Source: an uncultured Porphyromonadaceae bacterium
GTDB taxonomy: Bacteria > Bacteroidota > Bacteroidia > Bacteroidales > Muribaculaceae
Direction: 5' to 3'
Length of the DNA stretch: 7,335 bases
Assembly: GCA_900555165.1 (NCBI GenBank)
Contig: USKE01000110.1
Span: 1 to 7,335 of the forward strand
Position 1 is the stretch's first letter, and every line of letters starts with the position of its first letter. Of the stretch, positions 1 to 7,335 are shown in pieces. Both the position numbers and the translations under genes were made by a program. The notes below the pieces were generated by a model that searched no databases, was not told the origin of the DNA, and saw only the letters and a program-made list of their open reading frames with translations.

Positions 1-50
1 AGAGTTTTCACTCAGTCACATAGCCCGCTATGCTCCTTTGCTCAAACTCT
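1..50. repeat. Imperfect inverted repeat (hairpin) at window start
   Basis: AGAGTTT at 1-7 pairs with AAACTCT at 44-50. A perfect inner stem, CATAGC (19-24) with GCTATG (27-32), sits around a 2-base loop. The two 11-base stretches between the stems pair poorly. It could be the terminator of a gene lying to the left, or one copy of a dispersed intergenic repeat. There is no T-tract directly after it on the plus strand. The function is undecided because the window begins here. Confidence 0.4.
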
Positions 51-124
51 GAATACGTCTCAAATTTGCGGCCGGAACGTTTAACATTTATTTTTAAACA
101 GCCTCTTGTGCTGCTGTATGACAT
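8..124 (-). other. Doubtful 38-codon open frame on the minus strand
   Basis: An open frame runs from an ATG at 124-122 to a TGA at 10-8. It encodes 38 residues, starting MSYSSTRGCLKIN and ending SIAGYVTE, with a basic middle and an acidic, polar end. I recognise no domain. It overlaps the hairpin at 1-50 and ends just short of the glyQS promoter core on the other strand. It may be chance, a small peptide, or a frame inside a repeat. No promoter on the minus strand was found for it. I list it only so that the stretch is described. Confidence 0.15.
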
Positions 125-147
125 GTCGCGGATTTTTGCTAAATTTG
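117..147 (+). promoter_or_regulatory. Bacteroidales-type promoter of the glyQS operon
   Basis: TAAATTTG at 140-147 matches the Bacteroidetes -7 element TAnnTTTG. Nineteen bases upstream, TATG at 117-120 is a one-mismatch version of the -33 element TTTG. The predicted start is near 153-156, giving a leader of about 70 bases before the glyQS ATG. GAATGCGT occurs twice in that leader (154-161 and 171-178). The leader is too short for a T-box, and no T-box motif is present. Confidence 0.6.
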
Positions 148-225
148 CAACTTGAATGCGTTTATCGCGTGAATGCGTAACGTTTTAACCCCGAAATATC
201 TACACGAATCAACTGAAACAGCATA

Positions 226-1770
226 ATGGCACAGCAAGACGACGTTTTCAAGAAAATAGTGTCCCACGCCAAGGAATACGGCTTTGTGTTCCAGTCAAGT
301 GAAATCTACGACGGCCTTTCGGCAGTCTATGACTACGGTCAGAATGGCGTGGAGCTCAAGAACAATATCAAACGCTACTGGTGGGAGGCCATGACCCTGC
401 TCCACGAGAATATCGTGGGCATCGACTCGGCAATCTTCATGCACCCCACCATCTGGAAGGCATCGGGTCACGTCGATGCGTTCAACGACCCCCTGATCGA
501 CAACCGCGACTCTAAGAAACGTTACCGTGCCGACGTGCTCATTGAAGACCAGATCGCCAAATACGACGAGAAGATCGAGAAAGAGGTGGCAAAGGCCCGC
601 AAGCGTTTCGGCGACTCGTTTGACGAGGCGCTCTTCCGCCAGACCAACCCCCGCGTGGCCGAGACCGCCGCAAAACGCGAGGCCCTGCACACCCGTTTCT
701 CAGAGGCCATGAACGCAAACGACCTCGACGGCCTGCGCCAGATTATCCTTGACGAGGAGATCGTCGACCCCGTGAGCGGTACCCGCAACTGGACCGAGGT
801 ACGCCAGTTCAACCTCATGTTCAAGACCGAGATGGGTTCTACCGCCGACGGCGCCATGACCGTATATCTCCGCCCCGAGACCGCCCAGGGCATCTTCGTG
901 AACTATCTGAACGTGCAGAAGACCGGCCGCATGCGCATCCCCTTCGGCATCGCGCAGATTGGCAAGGCCTTCCGCAACGAGATCGTGGCACGCCAGTTCA
1001 TTTTCCGCATGCGCGAGTTCGAGCAGATGGAGATGCAGTTCTTCGTGCGCCCCGGCACCGAACTCGAGTGGTTCAAGAGCTGGAAAGAGACACGTCTGCG
1101 CTGGCACAAGGCGCTCGGCCTCGGCGACGAGAAGTACCGCTACCACGACCACGAGAAACTGGCGCACTATGCCAACGCTGCAACCGACATCGAGTTCCAG
1201 ATGCCGTTCGGTTTCAAGGAGGTAGAGGGCATACACTCACGCACCAACTTCGACCTCTCGCAGCACGAGAAATTCTCGGGCAAGAACATCAAATATTTCG
1301 ATCCCGAGCTTAACGAGAGCTACGTGCCCTATGTGATCGAGACATCGATCGGTGTTGACCGCATGTTCCTGTCGGTTCTATGCTCAAGCTACGAGGAGCA
1401 GAAACTCGAGGGGGGCGACGAGCGTGTGGTGCTGCATCTGCCCGAGGCCCTCGCCCCGGTGAAATGCGCCGTGATGCCCCTGGTGCGCAAGGACGGTCTG
1501 CCCGAGAAGGCACGCGAGATTGTGAACGACCTCAAGTTCGACTTCAACACCCATTACGAAGAGAAAGACTCGATCGGCAAGCGCTACCGTCGCCAGGATG
1601 CCATCGGAACCCCCTTCTGCATCACAGTCGACCACCAGACTCTCGAAGACAACACCGTGACACTCCGCGAGCGCGACTCGATGGAGCAGACCCGCGTTTC
1701 GGTCGACGACCTCCACAAGCTCATCCACGACCGCGTTTCGCTCAACTCGCTGTTGCGCAAACTCGGCTAA
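226..1770 (+). CDS. glyQS: Glycyl-tRNA synthetase, single-chain (alpha2) type
   Basis: This enzyme attaches glycine to tRNA-Gly in the cytoplasm using ATP. The 514-residue product is the alpha2 class II form shared by Bacteroidetes, Gram-positives and eukaryotes, not the alpha2beta2 form of proteobacteria. Visible signatures are the N-terminal segment with SSEIYDGLSAVYDYG (24-38), the glycine-enzyme motif RPETAQGIF (216-224), class II motif 2 around FRNE (249-252) with the following RQFIFRMREFEQMEMQFF, and motif 3 ETSIGVDRMFL (372-382). A charged, helical insertion lies at about 105-175. The anticodon-binding domain spans about 405-510 and holds GKRYRRQDAIGTPFCITVD. Length and motifs are complete, so the gene looks intact. 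The ATG at 226 follows the promoter by a suitable distance and gives the expected N-terminus. It is the first gene of a tight plus-strand operon. Leucine codons are almost all ctc or ctg. Confidence 0.98.
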   Translation: MAQQDDVFKKIVSHAKEYGFVFQSSEIYDGLSAVYDYGQNGVELKNNIKRYWWEAMTLLHENIVGIDSAIFMHPTIWKASGHVDAFNDPLIDNRDSKKRYRADVLIEDQIAKYDEKIEKEVAKARKRFGDSFDEALFRQTNPRVAETAAKREALHTRFSEAMNANDLDGLRQIILDEEIVDPVSGTRNWTEVRQFNLMFKTEMGSTADGAMTVYLRPETAQGIFVNYLNVQKTGRMRIPFGIAQIGKAFRNEIVARQFIFRMREFEQMEMQFFVRPGTELEWFKSWKETRLRWHKALGLGDEKYRYHDHEKLAHYANAATDIEFQMPFGFKEVEGIHSRTNFDLSQHEKFSGKNIKYFDPELNESYVPYVIETSIGVDRMFLSVLCSSYEEQKLEGGDERVVLHLPEALAPVKCAVMPLVRKDGLPEKAREIVNDLKFDFNTHYEEKDSIGKRYRRQDAIGTPFCITVDHQTLEDNTVTLRERDSMEQTRVSVDDLHKLIHDRVSLNSLLRKLG

Positions 1771-1785
1771 TCACCATAAAAGAAA

Positions 1786-2391
1786 ATGAAAAAATCACTG
1801 ATCATAACCATTGTGTGCGCCGTGCTCGTGGCGTTCCTCTTCGCCGGGGGATGTTCGGGCTACAACGGCATGGTTCGTTCGCAGCAGGCTGTAGACAAGC
1901 AGTGGGGCAATGTCGAGAACGCTTATCAGCGTCGCGCCGACCTTATCCCCAACCTCGTGAACACCGTCAAGGGGTATGCCGAGCATGAGTCGCAGGTGCT
2001 TGAGACCGTTACCGCCGCCCGCGCAGGCTACGACAACGCCTTCGAGGCTGTCAAGGCGCTCCCCGCCGACTCGGCCAACATCAACAGCCGCGCCTACCGC
2101 CGCGCCCAGGATCAGCTCAGCCAGGCCGGCCGCCTCTACATCAACGCCGTGCACGAGGCTTATCCCGACCTCAAGGCAAACGAGAACTTCCTCGACCTGC
2201 AGGCTCAGCTCGAACAGACCGAAAACCGTGTCGCCACCGAGCGCAAGCGCTACAACGAGGAGGTCGAGAAGTATAATGTCAAGGTGATGTCGTTCCCCAA
2301 CAATCTGCTGGCATCGATGTTCGGTTTCAACAGCCGCGAGATGTTTCGTGCCGAAGAAGGGGCGCAGTCGGCTCCCAAAGTACAGTTCTGA
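1786..2391 (+). CDS. LemA family membrane-anchored protein
   Basis: The 201-residue product has the LemA family hallmarks. An N-terminal hydrophobic segment (about 4-22) is followed by YNGMV, then the signature QRRADLIPNLVNTVKGYAEH (48-67), then YPDLKANENFLDLQAQLEQT (126-145), ENRVATERKRYNEEVEKYN (146-164) and FPNNLLASMFGF (170-181). The family forms a long helical bundle outside the membrane anchor; its molecular role is not settled. Residues 20-23 (AGGC) resemble a weak lipobox, with Ala instead of Leu/Val at -3, so either a lipoprotein or a signal-anchored protein is possible. The gene starts 15 bases after glyQS and ends 5 bases before the FKBP gene, so it is probably co-transcribed with both. 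No TPM-domain partner, often found beside LemA genes, is present in the window. Confidence 0.94.
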   Translation: MKKSLIITIVCAVLVAFLFAGGCSGYNGMVRSQQAVDKQWGNVENAYQRRADLIPNLVNTVKGYAEHESQVLETVTAARAGYDNAFEAVKALPADSANINSRAYRRAQDQLSQAGRLYINAVHEAYPDLKANENFLDLQAQLEQTENRVATERKRYNEEVEKYNVKVMSFPNNLLASMFGFNSREMFRAEEGAQSAPKVQF

Positions 2392-2396
2392 GATAC

Positions 2397-2951
2397 ATGA
2401 ACAGATTTGTAACAAAAACCCTGTCGATGGCCGCGCTGGCACTGACTGTCGTGGCCTGTAATGACGACGACAGCCAGGATTCGGTCTGGGACCGCTACGC
2501 CGACTGGCGCGAGGCCAACGAGGCCTGGTTCGCCGAGCAGGAGGTGAAGACCAACCCTGACGGCACACCCTTCTATACGCGCGTGTCGCCGGCATGGAAT
2601 CCCGGTGCCGTTGTGCTCATGCACTGGTATAACGACCGCGCCGAGACCGATGGGAACCTGGTGCCCATGCTCACGTCGCAGGTCTCGACACGTTACATCG
2701 GTCATCTCTATGACGACGAGCCGTTCGACTCGTCGTACAACGCCACCGGCGGCATATTCACTACCCGCGTGACCGGTGTGGTAGAAGGGTGGCAGATTGC
2801 GCTGATGAATATGCGTGTCGGCGATTCCTGCCAGATCGTCTTCCCCTATCAGCAGGGTTACGGCGGTTCCCAGCAGGGTAAAATCCTCCCGTATTCGGCA
2901 CTGCGTTTCAACATGCGCCTGACCGACATCCCCGCCTACGAGATCCGCTGA
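2397..2951 (+). CDS. FKBP-type peptidyl-prolyl cis-trans isomerase, lipoprotein
   Basis: The 184-residue protein is predicted to speed cis-trans isomerisation of proline bonds in envelope proteins. The signal peptide ends in a good lipobox, VVAC, with the lipid-bearing Cys at 21. The next residues, NDDD, resemble the acidic export signal that sends Bacteroidetes lipoproteins to the cell surface. Residues 31-80 (WDRYADWREANEAWF, then DGTPFYTRVSPAWNPGAVV) match the N-terminal region I recall from related FKBP lipoproteins of Bacteroides. The FKBP fold spans about 92-178: YIGHLYDDEPFDSS (100-113), VVEGWQIALMNMRVGD (128-143), YGGSQQGKILPYSALRFNMRLTDI (from 155). FKBP active-site equivalents F110, D111, W132, Y155 and F171 are present. 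It begins 5 bases after the LemA gene and is the last gene of the operon, followed by a strong hairpin. Confidence 0.93.
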   Translation: MNRFVTKTLSMAALALTVVACNDDDSQDSVWDRYADWREANEAWFAEQEVKTNPDGTPFYTRVSPAWNPGAVVLMHWYNDRAETDGNLVPMLTSQVSTRYIGHLYDDEPFDSSYNATGGIFTTRVTGVVEGWQIALMNMRVGDSCQIVFPYQQGYGGSQQGKILPYSALRFNMRLTDIPAYEIR

Positions 2952-2970
2952 CCAACTGTCCATTCCTTCT

Positions 2971-3026
2971 CTTGAAATATCACAGCGCCGCACTGAATTG
3001 TCAGTGCGGCGCTGTGGTATTTCAAG
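2971..3026. terminator. Long bidirectional terminator hairpin between convergent genes
   Basis: Two 26-base arms (2971-2996 and 3001-3026) pair completely, apart from one G-T wobble, around a 4-base loop ATTG. The inner 16 pairs are GC-rich (CACAGCGCCGCACTGA on the left). The outer part is AT-rich, so each strand shows a GC stem followed by TATTTC. This is the layout of a terminator working in both directions. It lies 19 bases after the FKBP stop codon and 42 bases after the stop of the facing minus-strand gene. Confidence 0.85.
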
Positions 3027-3068
3027 ACCGGTGGTTTGGGAAGATATGAATGAGATCCAGAGAGAGAC

Positions 3069-3410
3069 TCAGCCGATGGCCGATTTCAGGCGCGACAGGA
3101 ACGACTGTTTCAGTTCTTTGAGGTGCACGTAGGCCTGCCCGTCGTCTTTCGAGAGAAAGACTATCGAGTGGGGGAGCACTATGGCTACGGCCTCGCTGAA
3201 TTCGATTATCGCGTGGATGTTCCCGATGGGCAGACGGTGGAACGGCGATGATGCATCGACCGATCCGAGCACAAGCTCGTTGCCATCGATTTCGATGTCT
3301 GTTTCGGGAGGGAGCTGCTCGAACAGCAGGGGTATGTTGAGTTCGTCGGGCGACTCGGGCCGCTTGCGGTATCTCTTGTATATCTCGTCTATGGCTTTTT
3401 TCTGAATCAT
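3069..3410 (-). CDS. Conserved-looking protein of unknown function, 113 residues
   Basis: I do not recognise a named family. The product is a small soluble protein without signal peptide or membrane segment. It starts with a basic helix, MIQKKAIDEIYKRYRKRPES (1-20), followed by PDELNIPLLFEQL. The middle alternates acidic and hydrophobic residues, suggesting a beta-rich domain (DIEIDGNELVLGSVD, then HAIIEFSEAVAIVLPHSIVFLSKD). It ends with a polar helix, HLKELKQSFLSRLKSAIG. The periodic pattern and codon use like the neighbours support a real gene, and it resembles hypothetical proteins I recall from other Bacteroidales. The competing minus frame at 3022-3417 gives an Arg/His-rich, unprotein-like sequence. 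The gene faces the glyQS operon and has its own promoter at 3602-3633, implying a leader of about 185 bases. Confidence 0.75.
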   Translation of the reverse strand: MIQKKAIDEIYKRYRKRPESPDELNIPLLFEQLPPETDIEIDGNELVLGSVDASSPFHRLPIGNIHAIIEFSEAVAIVLPHSIVFLSKDDGQAYVHLKELKQSFLSRLKSAIG

Positions 3411-3600
3411 CGGTCATTGCTGGTTTAAGGTGGTCGTGATGTCGTGTCGCCCGTTAAGGGGGATACGGCTGGCGGCCGCACAGATTACAGGGTTATTGAA
3501 GACCACGGCCAATTGCACTGTTTGGGAGGGGCTTCGCCGTGAGAAGGCATGTAATGATGGTTCTCTCAGTGTTGTAAACGCTTTGACAGCGGGGATTGTT
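3411..3600 (-). other. Long 5' leader or gene-free stretch upstream of the 113-residue gene
   Basis: This stretch lies between the minus-strand promoter at 3602-3633 and the ATG at 3410, so it should be transcribed as a leader. It is GC-rich near the gene and contains no tRNA, riboswitch core or clear hairpin that I can identify. Long open frames cross it on both strands (minus 3653-3414, plus 3430-3702). Neither has a recognisable domain, and the minus frame starts upstream of the promoter, so I do not call either as a gene. It could be a structured leader, a small RNA, or a copy of a repeat. Confidence 0.35.
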
Positions 3601-3601
3601 G

Positions 3602-3633
3602 CAAATGTAATAAAAAAGTGCGCTATATACAAA
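3602..3633 (-). promoter_or_regulatory. Bacteroidales-type promoter for the 113-residue protein gene
   Basis: Read on the minus strand, TTTG (plus positions 3630-3633) is followed after exactly 20 bases by TACATTTG (3602-3609). Both elements match the Bacteroidetes -33 and -7 consensus fully. The start would fall near 3593-3597. The -33 box sits in the loop and stem edge of the terminator hairpin of the GH97 gene, so termination and initiation signals share the same DNA. Confidence 0.65.
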
Positions 3634-3654
3634 TTGAAATGTATACAGCGCACT
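3611..3654 (-). terminator. Intrinsic terminator downstream of the GH97 gene
   Basis: The arms AGTGCGCTATATAC (3617-3630) and GTATACAGCGCACT (3641-3654) form a 14-pair stem with one A/C mismatch and a 10-base loop. On the minus strand the stem is directly followed by TTTTTTATTA, a clear T-tract, so it terminates leftward transcription. It lies about 140 bases past the GH97 stop codon. The stretch 3655-3791 between them holds only a weak inverted repeat (TCTCACA at 3670-3676 with TGTGAGA at 3698-3704) and no gene that I can see. Confidence 0.8.
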
Positions 3655-3791
3655 ATAAATATTTCTATGTCTCACATGCCGGCGTGGCATGGGGAACTGT
3701 GAGATGTGCACAGCCGTATATTCATATTCATGAAGGGGTGAGGCTGTGGGGGTGGAATTTCACTCTTTTTTCGGTAAATGCCGTATATGCG

Positions 3792-6080
<2,289 letters not shown>

Positions 6081-6125
6081 TGAAAACTTCTGAAAACTAC
6101 GACATTCAAATTACCTAAAAAGCGT

Positions 6126-6133
6126 TAACTTTG
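6126..6133 (+). promoter_or_regulatory. Promoter -7 element ahead of the chimeric ATPase frame
   Basis: TAACTTTG matches the TAnnTTTG consensus fully and lies 20 bases before the ATG at 6154. The region 19 to 21 bases upstream has only ATTC-like sequence, so the -33 element is weak. It belongs to the GC-rich left-hand genome and would drive the helicase gene whose first codons remain. Confidence 0.5.
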
Positions 6134-6153
6134 CAGAAAAGATACGCCCGAAT

Positions 6154-6249
6154 ATGGAACAGAATCAGGAGCTGAGAAACGCATGGGAATTTGTGGAGCA
6201 TACCGGAGTGAGCATTTTCCTCACTGGAAAGGCCGGTACCGGAAAGACG
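6154..6249 (+). other. Truncated 5' end of a PIF1-like helicase gene; junction at Walker A
   Basis: Only the first ~32 codons of the helicase remain. In that family the next residues after GKAGTGKT are normally TTFL with a basic stretch and later VVAPTGVAAINAGG. Here [10 protein letters not shown] of PhoH follows instead. The join must lie within about 6217-6249, where both families encode [10 protein letters not shown], so an identical run of some 20-30 bases is plausible. Upstream codons ctg and ctc for leucine fit the left-hand genome. Confidence 0.7.
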
Positions 6250-6786
6250 TTGTTGGCGTTGGCCTCTGCCTTGAAACAAGCCGGCACGTATAAACAGATA
6301 CTTTTGGCCCGTCCGATCGTCGCTTTGGCGAATAAGGATCTCGGTTTCCTTCCGGGTGACGAGAAGCAAAAGGTCGCTCCTTATATGCAACCTCTATTCG
6401 ATAACCTGAACGTGATCAAGACTCAGTTTGCCCCGGGTAATCCCGATGTCCGTAAGATCGACGATATGCAGAAGAACATCCAGTTGGTGATCGAGGCGTT
6501 GGCCTTTATCCGGGGTCGTAGCTTGTCCGAGACTTATTGTATCATCGATGAGGCCCAGAACCTCACGCCGCATGAGATCAAGACGATTATCACCCGTGCG
6601 GGAGAGGGAACGAAGATGGTCTTCACGGGAGATATCCAACAGATTGACTCCCCATATCTAGACGCCCAAAGTAATGGCTTGGCCTATATGATCGACAAGA
6701 TGAAAGGACAGGACTTGTTCGCCCATATCAACTTGATAAAAGGCGAGCGAAGCGAGTTATCTGAGTTAGCGTCAGATCTTTTGTAA
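6154..6786 (+). CDS. Chimeric frame: helicase N-terminus joined to PhoH ATPase domain
   Basis: The 210-residue frame has two unlike parts. Residues 1-24 ([18 protein letters not shown], then VSIFLT) match the N-terminus typical of PIF1-like helicases of Bacteroidales. From the Walker A motif GKAGTGKT (25-32) on, it is the C-terminal ATPase of a PhoH family protein: [20 protein letters not shown] (49-68), [13 protein letters not shown] (114-126), Walker B CIIDEAQN (129-136), [20 protein letters not shown] (140-159) with DIQQID, and [15 protein letters not shown] at the end. PhoH proteins of this type usually carry an N-terminal PIN nuclease domain and are about twice as long; that half is missing. 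After codon 32, 13 of 23 leucine codons are ttg and only three are ctc or ctg, unlike glyQS. An assembly join or recombination is more likely than a native gene. If expressed as is, it would be an ATPase domain without its nuclease. Confidence 0.85.
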   Translation: MEQNQELRNAWEFVEHTGVSIFLTGKAGTGKTLLALASALKQAGTYKQILLARPIVALANKDLGFLPGDEKQKVAPYMQPLFDNLNVIKTQFAPGNPDVRKIDDMQKNIQLVIEALAFIRGRSLSETYCIIDEAQNLTPHEIKTIITRAGEGTKMVFTGDIQQIDSPYLDAQSNGLAYMIDKMKGQDLFAHINLIKGERSELSELASDLL

Positions 6787-6797
6787 TTAAATATAGG

Positions 6798-6853
6798 GAA
6801 TTGAAGATTGAAAATAAACGCTTATGTGAAGCTTGATTTTTAATCTTCAATTC
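6798..6853. terminator. AT-rich bidirectional hairpin between PhoH and ABM genes
   Basis: GAATTGAAGATTGAAAA (6798-6814) pairs with TTTTTAATCTTCAATTC (6837-6853) over 17 positions with one G-T wobble. A small inner stem, GCTT with AAGC, lies in the 22-base loop. It starts 11 bases after the PhoH stop and ends 7 bases before the stop of the facing gene, a position expected for a shared terminator. Its AT-rich make-up contrasts with the GC-rich hairpin at 2971-3026. Confidence 0.65.
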
Positions 6854-6860
6854 TTAATGA

Positions 6861-7250
6861 TTAGTCATTTACACTCGGGCAGACATAAATCTTCCGGAAA
6901 CTACCTTTATAGGAAGGGTCTCCCATATCTTTGATCTCATTCAGATGTTGTTTAAGATGGGCGGTTTCGCCGTGCTTTTGTAATTCCCCGTCGTTTTTCC
7001 AAGTTTCGGCGATAAAGAATTCGGTGCTATCGGTGAGGGACTGGTACATGCCGTAGTCGATACATCCCGGTTCCAGCAACGTGCTTTCCTTGCATTTCAA
7101 GAATGATTCCTTTAAGGCGGAGACACATTCGGGTTTTACTTTCCGTTTGATATTCAGTACGACTTCCATGGATTCTTTATTGCTTCCTCCATTCGTGCAA
7201 CCGGATAGAGCGATTAATACGCAGGCCATTGAGATAAACACTTTCTTCAT
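6861..7250 (-). CDS. ABM-domain (quinol monooxygenase-like) lipoprotein
   Basis: The 129-residue product begins with a lipoprotein signal, MKKVFISMACVLIALSGC, with the lipid-bearing Cys at 18. A short linker rich in Gly, Ser and Asn follows. The rest (about 28-124) fits the antibiotic biosynthesis monooxygenase fold: a first beta strand MEVVLNIKRKVKP, a helix, then EPGCIDYGMYQS (60-71), FFIAETWKNDGELQKHGET (78-96), AHLKQHL and a final strand. EPGC..Y.MYQS, the E-W pair (E82, W84) and the two His residues at 93 and 98 are the usual landmarks. Such domains form dimeric ferredoxin-like barrels; some oxidise quinols without cofactor, many have no known substrate. An anchored envelope form suggests a periplasmic role. 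Codon use and AT content match the PhoH part, not the left-hand genes. Confidence 0.85.
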   Translation of the reverse strand: MKKVFISMACVLIALSGCTNGGSNKESMEVVLNIKRKVKPECVSALKESFLKCKESTLLEPGCIDYGMYQSLTDSTEFFIAETWKNDGELQKHGETAHLKQHLNEIKDMGDPSYKGSFRKIYVCPSVND

Positions 7251-7279
7251 GATAGATTGTTTTTAAGTATTTGATACGA

Positions 7280-7309
7280 CAAAAGTAATGAATTTTTGAT
7301 CTAAACACA
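7280..7309 (-). promoter_or_regulatory. Probable promoter of the ABM lipoprotein gene
   Basis: On the minus strand TACTTTTG (plus positions 7280-7287) matches the TAnnTTTG -7 consensus. TGTG (7306-7309), a one-mismatch -33 element, lies 18 bases upstream. The ATG at 7250 follows the -7 box by about 30 bases, a normal leader length. The remaining bases to 7335 are AT-rich and hold no gene that I can see. Confidence 0.5.
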
Positions 7310-7335
7310 GGAATCGAACATCTGATATTAAATTA

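Noticed and set aside
148..225. T-box riboswitch before glyQS
   Set aside because: The leader from the predicted start is only about 70 bases and has no T-box sequence or terminator hairpin, so tRNA-sensing control is not supported.
1380..1988. 202-codon plus-strand frame over the end of glyQS and the start of the LemA gene
   Set aside because: The translation is Arg/Pro/Ala-rich without any family signature, and both overlapped genes are clearly real in their own frames.
1795..2595. 266-codon minus-strand frame
   Set aside because: It is antisense to the LemA and FKBP genes and has no recognisable domain; the plus-strand products match known families throughout.
3414..3702. Open frames of 79 (minus) and 90 (plus) codons in the leader region
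   Set aside because: Neither has a signature. The minus one would need to start upstream of the promoter and overlaps the GH97 terminator. I treat the region as a leader or repeat instead.
6154..6786. A new type of PIN-less PhoH defence or phosphate-stress ATPase
   Set aside because: The exact switch at a shared motif together with the codon change makes a join of two genomes more likely than a native new gene, so I do not claim a new system.

Overview
The window reads as Bacteroidales DNA. Signs are the single-chain glycyl-tRNA synthetase followed by an FKBP lipoprotein of a type known near glyQS in this order, a SusB-like GH97 alpha-glucosidase, promoters of the TTTG / TAnnTTTG kind, and no clear Shine-Dalgarno sequences. 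From about 1 to 6240 the genes are GC-rich, with leucine almost always ctc or ctg, which would suit a Muribaculaceae-like genome (inference). From about 6250 to the end the DNA is more AT-rich and leucine is mostly ttg, closer to a Parabacteroides or Bacteroides-like genome (inference).

Layout. Positions 1-225 hold a hairpin, a doubtful 38-codon frame on the minus strand and the glyQS promoter. A plus-strand operon follows: glyQS (226-1770), a LemA family membrane protein (1786-2391) and an FKBP-type prolyl isomerase lipoprotein (2397-2951), with gaps of 15 and 5 bases. A 26-bp hairpin (2971-3026) separates this operon from a convergent minus-strand gene for a 113-residue protein of unknown function (3069-3410). 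That gene has its own promoter about 190 bases upstream. This promoter overlaps the terminator hairpin of the next minus-strand gene, a secreted GH97 alpha-glucosidase (3792-5945). A divergent intergenic region (5946-6153) carries promoters for both directions and a 15-bp palindrome over the GH97 start site.

The most notable object is the 210-codon frame at 6154-6786. Its first ~24 residues and its promoter look like the start of a PIF1-like Bacteroidales helicase. From the Walker A motif onward it is the C-terminal ATPase domain of a PhoH family protein, without the usual N-terminal PIN domain. The switch falls inside the sequence encoding GKAGTGKT, which both families share, and codon use changes at the same point. 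The simplest reading is a join of two genomes at a short identical stretch, either a metagenome assembly chimera or, less likely, a real recombination. The PhoH part and the convergent ABM-domain lipoprotein gene after it (6861-7250) should therefore not be taken as true neighbours of the GH97 and glyQS genes without read-level proof.

Functionally, the left part is housekeeping (charging of tRNA-Gly) plus envelope proteins. The GH97 gene is a stand-alone alpha-glucan enzyme with no SusC/SusD partners in view. I see no convincing new multi-gene system here; the chimeric junction and the compact regulatory overlaps are the points worth checking.
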